From Brachycybe producta (lineage: Eukaryota > Arthropoda > Diplopoda > Playtdesmida > Andrognathidae): 64,000 bases of DNA. The notes under the pieces were generated by a model. That model saw only the letters and a program-made list of their open reading frames with translations. It searched no databases and was not told the origin of the DNA. A program made the translations under genes and the position numbers. Shown one piece after another: positions 24,201 to 31,488 of this stretch (position 1 is its first letter; each line of letters starts with the position of its first letter). Where the stretch lies: assembly GCA_036925085.1 (NCBI GenBank), contig JAUPFP010000010.1, forward strand, positions 3,633,568-3,697,567. Direction: 5' to 3'.

Positions 24201-26123
24201 CTCTTATGTTAAACTCCATTGAGTGCGCGCTCGTAAGCAAAACATCCATTAAAATACTCGTAAAAATACGTAAAAACAATTTTAAAAAACGAGAAAACAA
24301 TCAGCACGTCCGCCAATGTATTGGTTTCACTGTGGTTTAATTATGGGTTTTTTTATAATTATTTTTATGTATTTTTACGAGCATTTTAATGGACGTTTTT
24401 TCTTATTTGGGCGTATACTCAATGGAGTTCAAAATAAGAAGCGCAGTAAGATAGCGCAGTGCACCAAGTGAAAACGCCGCCGCCGGTGTTCATCCTTTTA
24501 ATCAACCTCTCATGAATCCACCCCCTTATTCAGACGGTTCAAGTTAGGGGGCGCTATTTTGATGAACGGCGGAATAATAATAATAGTCAGAACTGTCAGC
24601 ACAGTAAGAACAGTCGGAACACTAAAAACAGTCGGAACGGGTGGACACTAATAGTCGGAACGGGTGGACACTAATAGTCGGAACAGTCAGAAGGTTCGGT
24701 TTAGTTAAATTAAGCTTGTTGCAAAGGGTATTAGGGGCACAGCCCCCATTCTTTAAAGAAGTATTTCATCAAATTAGTCGATTGTTCCGACTGTTCCCTA
24801 ATTTGATCAACAGGAAGAACGGTCGGAACAATGAACTAATTTGATGCTCCCACCACCCAGACCCCCTGCAACAAGCTCAATTTAACAAAACCTAACCTTC
24901 TGACTGTTCCTACTGTTGTTCCGACTGTTCCTACTGTTGTTCCGACTGTTGTTTCGACAGTTCCGACTATTAAGTATCCACCCGTTACAACCGTTCCGCT
25001 GTTCATCAAAATCGGACCCCCCCCTTTTCAAGTTCAACTTCTATGGCAAAATTTTCGGGATAGATTAAAAGGATGAACTAATGAAGGGGATGAGCATTTG
25101 AGGTAACTCTAAAACACGAAACAGAACGTTTATAGAATTGGATGAACACTAAACTTTTTATACTTCGGTTATTAGGTTGGGTTTACGTTAAATTGAGTTC
25201 GTTGGCAGGGAGTCTGGAAAACCCAACCACTCAGAACGTAATAAATTAATTCGATTTAAAACACGATTTGTGTGTTCTGCACCCATGTTAATAGTATTCA
25301 TCCCTTGGTTGATCCTCAAGGTTTTTCGTTTTCAGCCAATTCCATATGCATTCCGTTTTAGGTTTTAGGATTACCCACAATGTTCATTCATTCATCGGGT
25401 GCATCCCTTTTATCCTGGCCCAAAATTTTCCCAGTCTCTCCGTCGTCTATTGTTTTTTTGTTTTGTTTTTCTCAGTAAATTTCTACCATAGATAGGAAAC
25501 TGAAAGTCAGCAAAACTTGACCTAAACTAGACATTTGTCATTACTCATTAACAACAACAACAACAAAAAAAAACCCGTTCTTAATCTGCCTTTTTTTTTT
25601 CATTTCTAGAAAACTTGGTAGTTTCAGTCGTCGTCTTCCGATTGAAACAAGACGGTATAGTTGTCCAGCTATTGAATAAAACATTGAAAACAGTCGTCAT
25701 TTGCGTTAAAGACAACGACAAAATGTGATTATTAATTACTGAATGAAGGACATCAAGTGAGCAAAAAATGACGAATATAACAAAAGATGAAGGGTAGGAC
25801 TTTCGTGGGGAGGAGAAGGAAGTGAGAAGATGGAACCAAATACAATCGAAATGACGACCAAAGAAAAGTTCAATTTGAAAGATTTTCAGTTTGTATAATA
25901 TTGTTAATAATTTCCTTTTAAACAACGTACCAATAACTTCTCTCAATTCGTAATCATCCTTGTTGTTGGACCATCCTCTGTCAGCAGCAGCAGCAGCTGC
26001 AGAACCACTGGAGTCCGCCATCTTGTTGAGACTGCCGAAAATGTTACTCAAGCTCACTCTAGCGGCCGCTCGAGGAAACGATGGAAATGACGGAGGATTC
26101 GGCAAGAACGAAGTGGCGCTCAT
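9182..26123 (-). CDS. OXSR1: OXSR1/STK39 (SPAK, frayed)-type Ste20 kinase, 14 coding exons
   Basis: Serine/threonine kinase of the germinal-centre VI group. In known members it is activated by WNK kinases and phosphorylates cation-chloride cotransporters to control cell volume and ion transport. Joining exons 26123-25931, 18065-17953, 17863-17755, 17674-17533, 17452-17287, 17210-16975, 16909-16795, 13910-13707, 13433-13140, 10149-10082, 10005-9953, 9870-9802, 9691-9627 and 9253-9182 gives one open frame. Numbered from the ATG at 26021 (598 residues): glycine loop around 31-38, AIK lysine 53, HRDIKAGN at 151-158, DFG at 171-173, activation-loop Thr192 in [12 protein letters not shown] ending at 203, S-motif Ser335 in [12 protein letters not shown] domain about 505-598. 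Thr192 and Ser335 match the two WNK target sites of the family. The in-frame ATG at 26123 adds 34 residues; both starts have A at -3, and the inner one also has G at +4. Human homologues are about 530-545 residues; the excess is in the linker. All splice sites are GT-AG except intron 7 (GC-AG). Confidence 0.96.
9627..9691 (-). CDS. OXSR1: OXSR1-type kinase, coding exon 13
   Basis: Encodes [20 protein letters not shown] followed by AL (family VAANLQKIV). The acceptor is TTTCAAG and the donor is TTG before GTGAGT. Confidence 0.93.
9802..9870 (-). CDS. OXSR1: OXSR1-type kinase, coding exon 12
   Basis: Encodes [20 protein letters not shown] followed by MVV, matching the family's TAEG-x-x-x-ELV-x-AGLVDG segment. 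The acceptor is ATGTGCAG and the donor is GTCG before GTGTGT. Confidence 0.94.
9953..10005 (-). CDS. OXSR1: OXSR1-type kinase, coding exon 11
   Basis: Encodes [18 protein letters not shown], the most conserved part of the CCT domain, which in known members docks RFx[V/I] motifs on WNKs and cotransporters. A short 53-bp exon between short introns (76 and 82 bp). Confidence 0.94.
10082..10149 (-). CDS. OXSR1: OXSR1-type kinase, coding exon 10
   Basis: Encodes [20 protein letters not shown] and RIR, the entry to the CCT domain (family pattern I-L-V-L-R-x-R-N). The acceptor is TTTGTAG and the donor is ATT-CG before GTTAGT. Confidence 0.92.
10150..13139 (-). other. Intron 9 of the kinase gene
   Basis: Holds a foldback at about 10448-10660 (TAAAGCC..AACTGAGTATC mirrored by GATACTCAGT..AGCTTTA), unannotated AT-rich sequence at 10661-11690, CACGAAAA-rich sequence at 11695-12165 resembling a decayed mariner MITE (CAGTGAAAACTG, GATAACACGGAACCTCGG), and a complete F-C foldback at 12166-12921. 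Confidence 0.7.
12166..12921. mobile_element. Foldback family F-C, nearly complete copy in intron 9
   Basis: The left end TAGGCTGCATCAGAAAATTA, then CTTCGAAAAATCTCTAC, is mirrored at the right by TTCGAAGTAATTTTGTGAT, then GCCTCTTAA. Each arm is about 330 bp, and the centre near 12490-12540 contains CACACGTGCTGATTTT. No coding capacity. Confidence 0.88.
13140..13433 (-). CDS. OXSR1: OXSR1-type kinase, coding exon 9 (linker)
   Basis: A Ser/Pro/Ala/Gln-rich linker of 98 residues starting [15 protein letters not shown] and ending SYANPSMYQ. It is phase 0 at both ends, with acceptor TGCATAG and donor CAG before GTAAAG. The composition suits the flexible region between kinase and CCT domain, which is poorly conserved in the family. 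The exon is supported mainly by its open frame and matching phases. Confidence 0.85.
13434..13706 (-). other. Intron 8 of the kinase gene
   Basis: An A-rich 273-bp intron, GT-AG. No insertion seen. Confidence 0.8.
13707..13910 (-). CDS. OXSR1: OXSR1-type kinase, coding exon 8 (S-motif and acidic run)
   Basis: Begins [18 protein letters not shown], the regulatory S-motif with Ser335 at the second WNK site, followed by TGDWIWSS. A run of about 27 almost purely Glu/Asp residues follows, encoded by GAG/GAA/GAT triplets that look like a coding microsatellite. The exon is phase 0 at both ends, with acceptor TTTCTAG and donor GGAGGG before GTAAAT. Confidence 0.93.
13911..16794 (-). other. Intron 7 of the kinase gene (GC-AG)
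   Basis: Donor GCAAGT, acceptor TTTCTAG. It carries an RTE LINE at 14506-16355. 13931-14490 and 16371-16794 show no other recognised repeat. Confidence 0.85.
14506..16355 (-). mobile_element. RTE-type LINE, 5'-truncated, antisense-free relative to host gene
   Basis: A 1,850-bp copy lying in the same orientation as the kinase gene. The encoded reverse transcriptase has [75 protein letters not shown] and [13 protein letters not shown], in order. These resemble RTE-clade polymerases. The endonuclease is missing. The 3' tail is (ATG)n rather than poly-A. Flanks 14491-14505 and 16356-16370 are the same 15 bases (AAGTCGAAGTGTTGT), a target duplication. A one-base insertion near 15447 shifts frame after VKTA, and CAA to TAA at 14652-14654 stops the frame before TWDMVVKRD, which copy 2 retains. 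Confidence 0.95.
16795..16909 (-). CDS. OXSR1: OXSR1-type kinase, coding exon 7, GC donor
   Basis: Encodes [20 protein letters not shown] and [14 protein letters not shown]: the end of the kinase fold and the following PF1-like segment. The donor reads CAGAAG then GCAAGT, a good match to the consensus for the minor GC-AG intron class. Reading through would give only nine more residues before a stop. Confidence 0.93.
16975..17210 (-). CDS. OXSR1: OXSR1-type kinase, coding exon 6
   Basis: Encodes the kinase C-lobe, [20 protein letters not shown] through [12 protein letters not shown] to CLQKEPNKR. The acceptor is TGTTACAG and the donor is AAG-AG before GTTTTT. All C-lobe landmarks ([17 protein letters not shown]) are intact. 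Confidence 0.97.
17287..17452 (-). CDS. OXSR1: OXSR1-type kinase, coding exon 5
   Basis: Carries the catalytic core: [14 protein letters not shown] (catalytic Asp153, Lys155, Asn158), IADFGVSSW (Asp171) and the activation segment [19 protein letters not shown], with Thr192 at the known WNK phosphorylation position. The acceptor is TATATAG and the donor is CAG before GTCTGT. Confidence 0.97.
17533..17674 (-). CDS. OXSR1: OXSR1-type kinase, coding exon 4
   Basis: Encodes [14 protein letters not shown] through [17 protein letters not shown], ending inside the HRD codon set (CAC-AG before GTTAAA). The acceptor is TATTTCAG. The insert [12 protein letters not shown] is typical of frayed-like kinases. 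Confidence 0.95.
17755..17863 (-). CDS. OXSR1: OXSR1-type kinase, coding exon 3
   Basis: Encodes [20 protein letters not shown] and [16 protein letters not shown]: the alpha-C helix with its glutamate, beta strands 4-5 and the hinge. The acceptor is TTCTAG and the donor is GGAG before GTAACG. Confidence 0.95.
17953..18065 (-). CDS. OXSR1: OXSR1-type kinase, coding exon 2
   Basis: Encodes the glycine loop ([10 protein letters not shown]) and the ATP-anchoring lysine in [11 protein letters not shown], ending SMDELL. The acceptor is TTCAAAG before GTGTCGG and the donor is CTG before GTCAGG. Its 113 bases fit phase 1 in and phase 0 out. Confidence 0.95.
18243..18432. mobile_element. Short foldback MITE
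   Basis: AACTAGAAGGGCAAGTCAAT, then CACATAAGGGTATTTCCACG, is mirrored by CGTGAAGATACCCCTTAAGT, then GAATTACCCTTCTAGTT. The boundary motif CTAGTTTCNAAAAC is shared with several other repeats in the window. Confidence 0.75.
18790..19012 (-). mobile_element. tRNA-derived SINE
   Basis: On the minus strand 19012-18945 reads as a decayed tRNA-like head. An A-box-like GGCTGAGTAGTTATAA is followed about 40 bases later by a B-box-like GTGTTCAAATCC, with a GGGGTCCC approach to the T arm. A non-tRNA body follows (GGAGGCAGTGAAGCCGGTC, ATCTCGCCCAATTCTGGGCC). No clean acceptor stem or CCA-compatible end, so a SINE rather than a tRNA gene. Confidence 0.7.
19609..20355. mobile_element. F-E MITEs (PIF/Harbinger-like)
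   Basis: 19736-20352 is bounded by AGCCGGTATTACATTAGCAA and its inverse GCTAGAGTAATACCGGCT. TAA directly flanks both sides, a 3-bp duplication of PIF/Harbinger type. Long arms share GCAACTAGAACTTTGTGATA and CGTACGGTACCGGAAGCC. 19609-19735 is a second, truncated end of the same family. Confidence 0.8.
20360..21100. repeat. Diverged relatives of families L, F-C and M
   Basis: 20365-20410 matches L (TATGCTCCATAGACG). 20420-20950 is an F-C-like foldback (TCAAAGTGCAATGTG, AAAATCGCGAATTTTTAACT). 20955-21007 matches M. Confidence 0.65.
21100..21700. repeat. ~190-bp tandem array, about three units
   Basis: Successive units share CTTCTATTTTTAAA, ATCGT..TTTTTTAAC, CATGTTAAGTCCCAT, AACCGTC and a TTGGCTTCACGA-like motif at about 21285, 21475 and 21668. 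One related unit lies at 47580-47765. Degenerate, non-coding. Confidence 0.6.
21815..21902. mobile_element. F-C terminal fragment
   Basis: GGGTCTATGGACTCAATATA to TTTCGAAGTAATTTTGCGAT and AGCCTCTTA, the right terminus of the F-C family only. Confidence 0.75.
22178..22456. mobile_element. Foldback family F-G, compact copy
   Basis: Ends CTACGGAGCCCTGCAGAGGA and ATTACAGGGCTCCGTA. Arms contain TCGACATGTCG and GTTAATTATGCCATGTTGCG. The centre is a near-perfect palindrome (TAATAATTAAATTATTGC mirrored by GCAATAATTTAATTA). Compare the expanded copy at 53936-54996. Confidence 0.85.
23656..23860. mobile_element. F-A MITE, complete, 9-bp target duplication
   Basis: A 205-bp palindromic element from ACAGGCAATTAGAAAACGGG to CCCGTTTTCTAATTGCCTGC. 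Flanks AATGTCTAC (23647-23655) and AATGTCTAT (23861-23869) agree at 8 of 9 bases. It contains TGACGTCA and two GGGCGGA boxes. Confidence 0.92.
23955..24437. mobile_element. F-C copy, partial
   Basis: Begins CCGCAAAGAGCGCTAGCATC, contains both arms, and breaks off after TATACTCAATGGAGTTCAAA. The right arm is truncated where the next foldback begins. Confidence 0.78.
24440..25052. mobile_element. Foldback with expanded GTCGGAAC repeats
   Basis: Outer arms: GTTCATCCTTTTAATCAACC..AAGTTAGGGGGCGCTATTTT at the left; GGACCCCCCCCTTTTCAAGT..ATTAAAAGGATGAAC at the right. The left interior repeats AGTCGGAAC at least six times and the right interior repeats the complement GTTCCGACT/GTTCCTACT. Confidence 0.72.
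25056..25427. mobile_element. Foldback family F-H, diverged copy
   Basis: Left AAAAGGATGAACTAATGAAG, TAACTCTAAAACACGAAACA; right TTTTAGGATTACCCACAATG, CATCCCTTTTATCCTGGCCC. Same plan as 39826-40465 and 53032-53420, but the tandem loop is replaced by other sequence. Confidence 0.7.
25931..26123 (-). CDS. OXSR1: OXSR1-type kinase, coding exon 1
   Basis: Encodes the N-terminus: optional [13 protein letters not shown] extension, then MADSSGS, six Ala, and the start of the kinase domain ([11 protein letters not shown]). It ends in phase 1 at ATT-G before GTACGT. The open frame continues upstream to about 26228, and a pyrimidine tract with AG at 26183-26182 could be an acceptor for a 5' UTR exon. 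The true first exon may therefore lie further upstream. Confidence 0.9.
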
Positions 26124-26640
26124 TTTTCGATAGGTGCCAGGAGATCCGTAACCGCTAACTTTATCGCGGCCCGGATCCTTTCTGTTCACGCAACAAAAAA
26201 AAAGAAAGTGACAAAAATAAAATAACAAATCATGAACATAAAATGAATTCCAACATCATTAATTTTTGTTGGCATAAAACCAAATATAAAATATTAAAAT
26301 CAGTCATATTTAGCCGACAATTTTTTCCTTATTATTATAATGATTGATATTATAATGGCGCTCAAACTACCGGCTATTAATGCAAATGACATTCACATTT
26401 ATTATATAGACTTTGCAGCGTTATTTATTTTTAAAAAAACCCGGATCGCATGGCAAAAGAATAAGGATGTGGGCATGGTAGTAAAAAGGACAATTATCGC
26501 ATCGCAGTGGGTGGGATAGAATTATTGAGGGAGTGAGGGAACAGTGGCGTAGCTGTAGCAGGGGGGGGAGAGGGTCCGCCCCAGGCGGCACCAACGAAAA
26601 GAAAAGTTTTTTTTCCTAGATATACTAGAAGGGTCTCTTC
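26124..26640. other. Upstream flank of the kinase exon 1
   Basis: Possible 5' UTR to about 26181, then AT-rich sequence. 26541 CAGTGGCGTAGCTGTAGCAG is a hAT-like end without a partner. No TATA box convincingly placed for the kinase gene. Confidence 0.4.
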
Positions 26641-26920
26641 ATCATCATCATTTCCTGTACCTTATCCCGCAAGCAGCAGGGTCGGCCTTGCTGGTTCTAA
26701 CTCTCCACTCGTTCCGATTTTGCACCAAGCCCCCAGTGACCCCACATGCCACCATATCCCGTTTTACTACCATGTCCCAGGTTTGCTTGGGTCTTCCTCT
26801 ACCCCGTTTTATTCCCAGGTCTAAGTTCATTGCCTGCCTCAGCAGCCCATCTTCTCCGCTCCTGAGGACATGCCCAAACCACCGCAGCCTATTTTCTTGC
26901 ATCTTTTCTACTATGCAGTG
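26641..26920 (-). mobile_element. RTE LINE copy 2, 3' fragment
   Basis: Nearly identical to the 3' end of the copy in intron 7, with the same (ATG)n tail. It encodes [20 protein letters not shown] through [20 protein letters not shown] to GIRYRK and the stop. It keeps the Gln codon that is a stop in copy 1. It breaks at TCTACTAT, where a Tc1-like foldback begins. Confidence 0.93.
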
Positions 26921-28370
26921 CGTTTCATATATATAGACGCACCCCAGAAATTGGTTATAACTCGAGTTATAGTTGTTGGATTCACCTGAAATTTTCAGCA
27001 TAAAGAGATCATCTTATATTCTAAACTTTCTGCTAGGCAGAAATTTTTTTCTTTAAAAGGTAAAAATTAAAAAAATTAAAAACTGGAAAATAACCGTTTC
27101 ATAATTATAGACGCACTAATGAACTTTTCACTTTTATTAATTATTGTGACAAAATAACATGCTGAATCATTAAAAATAGTAAGGTATACGACTGTTCTGA
27201 TATTTCAAAACTCAAAACATTCTTTTCTACACAATTAAACAATATTTATAAGCAAATTTGCCGAAATTCTACCCCGAAACAGCTAAAATGGGACTTTTCA
27301 ACTCTGCTATTGTTGTATAATCATAGCAATCTGTAAATCATTATTGTATGATGTTGTCCCGAAAGTTCTCTGTAGGATTTAAGTCCGGGGACACGCTGGC
27401 CATTCGAGAGTGGTGATATTCTGGTTTCGTAACCATTCATTCCTTAGATTACTGGAGTGAACTGGTGCATTTTCTTGCTCGAATACTAAGCTAACGCTAG
27501 GAAATCGACTTTGGAGGTCGGTAAACACTCTCATAACATTGTCTGATAATAAACATTATTTTTTGGTTGGTTCAAATGCGCTAAATACTTCGCATATTGT
27601 TAGACTCCCACCACCGACATATCCGAGGGGGTGAAAAAATTCAATCTCGATGATTCTGACGGTTTTTTTTTTCTTTCTTCATATTGGAAGGATGTGACCA
27701 GAAAAGCACAATATTTTTCTAAACAAAATTTCGGCAGTGGGGAGCCTAATAATATGGGAAACATTTAGTGCCTTTCAAACGAGCAGCTTAGTTTTTGAAA
27801 TGCGAGCTTCCCATTTATTTCAACCCAAATAAATATCAGTGATCATCAGACAATGCCCCAGTTTCCTCCAATAACCTAACGAAGGAATGGTTATGGAACC
27901 AAAATATCACCACTCTCGAATGGCCTGCGTGTCTCCCGGACTTAAATCCTGAAGAAAACTTTTGGGACATCATTGTACATGATAATTAAGCACATTGCCA
28001 TCATGATACTACAATATCAAAGCTGAAAATTGCCATTTTAGCTCCTCTGGAGTAGAATTTCGGTAAATTTGCTTATAAATATTGTTTAAAGTTTGTAGAA
28101 AAGTATATTTTAAGTTTTAAAACATCTGGACTGTCGTATACCATAATAATTTTAATGTTACTGTTGTGTTCAGCATGTTGTTTTGTCACAATAATTAAAA
28201 AAAGTGATAAGTTCATTAATGCGTCTATAATTATGAAACAGTCATTTTCCAGTTTTTAATTTTTTTAATTTTTACCTTTTTAAGAAAGTTTAGAATATAA
28301 AATGATCTCTTTATGTTGAAAATTTCAGGTGAATCCATCAACTATAACTCGAGAACTAACTAATTGTTTG
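26921..28370. mobile_element. Tc1-like foldback 1 with duplicated transposase parts
   Basis: About 26921-27440 is repeated inverted at about 27870-28370 (CACTAATGAACTTTTCACTT mirrored by AAAAAGTGATAAGTTCATTA; GTTGGATTCACCTGAAATTT mirrored near 28320). The right arm, plus strand, encodes DNAPVSSNNLTKEWLWNQNI through WPACLPDLNPEENFWD. The interval between the Asp of DNAP and the Glu of EENFW is 34 residues, the Tc1 D34E signature. The left arm, minus strand, encodes FEQENAPVHSSNLRNEW, with Glu in place of that Asp, and then shifts frame. No full-length transposase remains. Confidence 0.88.
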
Positions 28371-28383
28371 GAATTCGAATTCG

Positions 28384-28525
28384 AATTGGTTGGTTATGTG
28401 TAGTCTGGCGTCACATGCTCCGCCCTTTTCAACGTCAAACCACGCAACAAACCAATTAGAAGTTGCCGGTCGGCAAAAAAAAATAGTGGAGCCAACTTGT
28501 GTTCGTCCCGATTTCTAAATGCCTA
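28384..28525. mobile_element. F-A MITE, truncated
   Basis: Begins within the left arm (TTGGTTGGTTATGTGTAGTC), then the right arm to CCCGATTTCTAAATGCCTA. The left terminal third is missing, apparently replaced by AATTCGAATTCGAATT. Confidence 0.85.
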
Positions 28526-29655
28526 TGCTGATGATGCTAATATCCTGTTTGGGTCACACCTCGTGGGGGCCTGGGCCCTTTCCTACCAGTTCCACCTCTT
28601 AACATAAAGAGACCCTTAACATAAAGAGATCGTCCTGATAAGCTGCAGCATTAAATCTATGAGGTTGTATTTCTTTTTTGTATGTTGTTTTGATTAAGGG
28701 TGAATCATCTTTAATATTTTTGATGACCACTAGTCAATCGTTTTGATTGGCCAGTTTGGTTTTTACTTTTGTAAATTAACCAATTAGAGGATTCTAAGAA
28801 TCCTCTTCTTGGGTATAAAAGGCCGTTTTTATTTGTAAAAACAAATTCTTGAACGCACTCTTGAGACGCCGAATTAATGTACAAGTTTGTCCAGGAAATA
28901 ATGATCTAAATAAAATTGTTACTATGCACAATAAGTTGCTAAAGTCTTATTTTTATATTTATCAAGCAAAGTACTTTAACGTTGTATCATCTAGAATTGT
29001 CAATCCAGGTGCAAATCTGGATCACCAACATTACATGAGGCCAAAGAGGACAGCACAATCAACCAGCTGTTAATTGGGCATAAGTCTGAGGTGTAACAGA
29101 CAGCTAAAAGATCCTTTTGACTGTAAAGGTTCTTGAGAAAGGAACTTGTGAGGAAACGAGAGGGAGTAATTTGTTCCCTTCCTCCTGAACCAGAGTAGGA
29201 TTAGTGGCCTAGCCAACCACTTTGGTTAATTCTATTCACCCCCTGAAGGTGGTTCGTTAAAATATAGGTATTCCCTATTCAGATACAACTCAATACAACC
29301 TTCCATGTGGAATAATTCAAATATTAAATCCATAGTACTTTGAAATGAAAGTAATGTGAGTTGACAACATATCGGAATTCGAGTAGAGGAGTCTACTTTG
29401 AGGGGGTGTTGCCAATGTATATTGTTTGGTGGCGCATCTATCGGATAAAGTTCATTTACATGAAGTCAACTGACTTTTAATTTTTTAAATTATATTAATC
29501 ACTTATTTTACATTTTAAAAATCGTTTTTGATAATCACTGACTAATTCTTGACAATATTTTGACAAGAAATTTCTGGAGGTAATGGTCTCTAACTCTGAC
29601 CGAAGATGGTCTATGCAAAATACTTTATTTAATAACCAACAGCGATGCATAGGCT
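28526..29655. other. Unassigned sequence with LTR-like signals
   Basis: A CCAAT motif at 28779, TATAAAA at 28814-28820 and AATAAA at 28909-28914 are spaced as in an LTR or a short Pol II unit. The short ORF at 28849-29073 resembles nothing I know. No terminal repeats or primer-binding site found. Confidence 0.3.
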
Positions 29656-29887
29656 TGGGAGCAGACTGTAATGCAACAAAACAATTTCCAATTAGTTATA
29701 CATCATCAGCATACACAAACATATGAACTCTCCACTCATTAACAACTACCGGTATATCGTTAATAAAAATTCCTACAAGTAGTGGTCCTATAACACTCCC
29801 CTGGCAAACTCCACCAGCTTTTTGCAAAATCAAGATATTCTAATGTTGATTCCTATCCAAATGACCAGGATACAATTCTAAACACTA
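29656..29887 (-). pseudogene. LINE reverse transcriptase fragment (YADD type), 3' part
   Basis: Minus-strand translation gives GVCQGSVIGPLLVGIFINDI then PVVVNEWRVHMFVYADDV, the catalytic GxxQGS and YADD region of CR1/jockey-like LINEs. Its upstream part lies beyond the Tc1-like insertion at 31236-31488. Confidence 0.82.
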
Positions 29888-31233
29888 CAGTGATGGAAAA
29901 ATTAATAGCAACCAAATGAAAATCATAAGTTTTCTTACTTCACAGATAAATTTCAGTAACTCACAATAACATTTCATGAGAATCTTTATTAAAACCAGAA
30001 TGTACATTCATTTTTGAGTAATTTTATGTAAAATTGTTCAATTTTGTTTATATTTTATGTTATAAAAAATTTGAAGTCTACAAATCAACAGCAACTGCTT
30101 GGATGAACTCCATAATATTCAAAGAACTCTGAAAATCACCACACTAATAATTAGTAGGGTAACCTTTGGATTTGATTATTGCTTGGCAACATTTTGGCAT
30201 AGATTTTACAAGATTTTTAAATAAATCTGCTGGTATTTCATGGTGACAGACATGTAAAATTGCCTCGATTAACTGCTGCTTTGTTCGTGGACATTTTTTA
30301 TGAAAATGATCAAAATCATCCAGAGGTTCTCGATTGGATTCAAATCTGGTAAATTGCTAGGATAGGGCAATGTTTCCACAAGTTGTTCATCTAAAAACTG
30401 TTTCACCACCTTAGCACGGTGGCATGGGGCTGAGTCATCTTGAAAAATGAATGGTTCATTTCCAAACATGTCTTTTGATGAAGGCAGCATTTTGTTTAAC
30501 AGAATTGACTTGTATGTAGCTCCAGTCACAGCTCAATCTATGATGTGTATTTGACCAATTAATTTTGCTGAGAAGCAACTCCATAACATTGCACTGACTG
30601 GAAATTTCAGTCTTTATACAAGTCAATTCTGTTAAACAAAATGCTGCCTTCATCAAAGGACATGTTTGGAAATGAACCATTCATTTTTCAAGATGACTCA
30701 GCCCCATGCCACCGTGCTAAGGTGGTGAAACAGTTTTTAGATGAACAACTTGTGGAAACATTGCCCTATCCTAGCAATTTACCAGATTTGAGTCCAATCA
30801 AGAACCTCTGGATGATTTTGATCATTTTCATAAAAAATGTCCACGAACAAAGCAGCAGTTAATCGAGGCAATTTTACATGTCTGTCACCATGAAATACCA
30901 GCAGATTTATTTGAAAATCTTGTAAAATCTATGCCAAGCAATAATCAAATCCAAAGGTTACCCTACTAATTATCAGTGTATTGATTTTCAGAGTTCTTTG
31001 AATATTATGGAGTTCATCCAAGCAGTTGTTGTTGATTTGTAGACTTCAAATTTTTTATAACATAAAATATAAACAAAATTGAACAATTTTACATAAAAAA
31101 TACTCTAAAATGTATGTACATTCTGGTTTTAATAAAGATTCTCATGAAATGTTATTATGAGTTGCTGAAATTTATCTGTGAAGTAAGAAAAATTATGATT
31201 TTCATGTGGTTGCTATTAATTTTTCCATCACTG
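29888..31233. mobile_element. Tc1-like foldback 2 with D34E transposase in both arms
   Basis: TA-flanked (29886-29887 and 31234-31235), 1,346 bp. TIRs start CAGTGATGGAAAAATTAATA. Left arm about 29888-30515 and right arm about 30617-31233 are inverted copies. The minus-strand left arm plus loop encodes AMLWSCFSAK, a stop after QIHIID, then MTGATYKSILLNKMLPSSKD, FQDDSAPCHRAKVVKQFLDE and YPSNLPDLNPIENLW; 34 residues separate Asp from Glu. The plus-strand right arm encodes the same segment from MLPSSKDMFG but reads DLSPIKNLW, so the catalytic Glu is Lys. It sits inside a LINE reverse transcriptase. Confidence 0.93.
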
Positions 31234-31235
31234 TA

Positions 31236-31488
31236 TATAATAAATGCATGACAGATGATGTGCCTGAGAAAAACCCAAACTAAGACTGCGCCACCGATCC
31301 TCTTTCAAATATGCGATCTAACAAATAGTTAGCCTACGAATTTTTGCATAACTTTTGAAACATAAACAAGCGATGGAAATATTCCGATAATTACTCAATG
31401 AAGTGACATCTATACCCTTACTAACAGAAAGAACTATTTCCTTTTTTCCAATCCTCCGGAACCAAGCCAAAATTCAAGAGGAACTTTA
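31236..31488 (-). pseudogene. LINE reverse transcriptase fragment, 5' part
   Basis: Minus strand reads LNFGLVPEDWKK followed, after a frame change, by a SNYRNISIACLCFKSYAKI-like segment. This is the PEDWK..SNYRPIS region that precedes the catalytic motifs in CR1/jockey LINEs. It matches the fragment at 29656-29887, so the Tc1-like element split the LINE. Confidence 0.72.

Larger units (their letters stand above)
18066..25930 (-). other. Intron 1 of the kinase gene, 7.9 kb
   Basis: GT-AG, phase 1. It contains the foldback at 18243-18432, SINE at 18790-19012, F-E MITEs at 19609-20355, L/F-C relatives at 20360-21100, a tandem array at 21100-21700, and F-G, F-A, F-C and F-H elements from 22178 to 25427. 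(GA)n runs occur near 22605 and 23031, and an (AAC)n run near 25550. Confidence 0.85.

Noticed and set aside
26021..26123. Choosing only the inner or only the outer ATG as the kinase start
   Set aside because: Both have good context and are in frame; without transcript data neither can be excluded.
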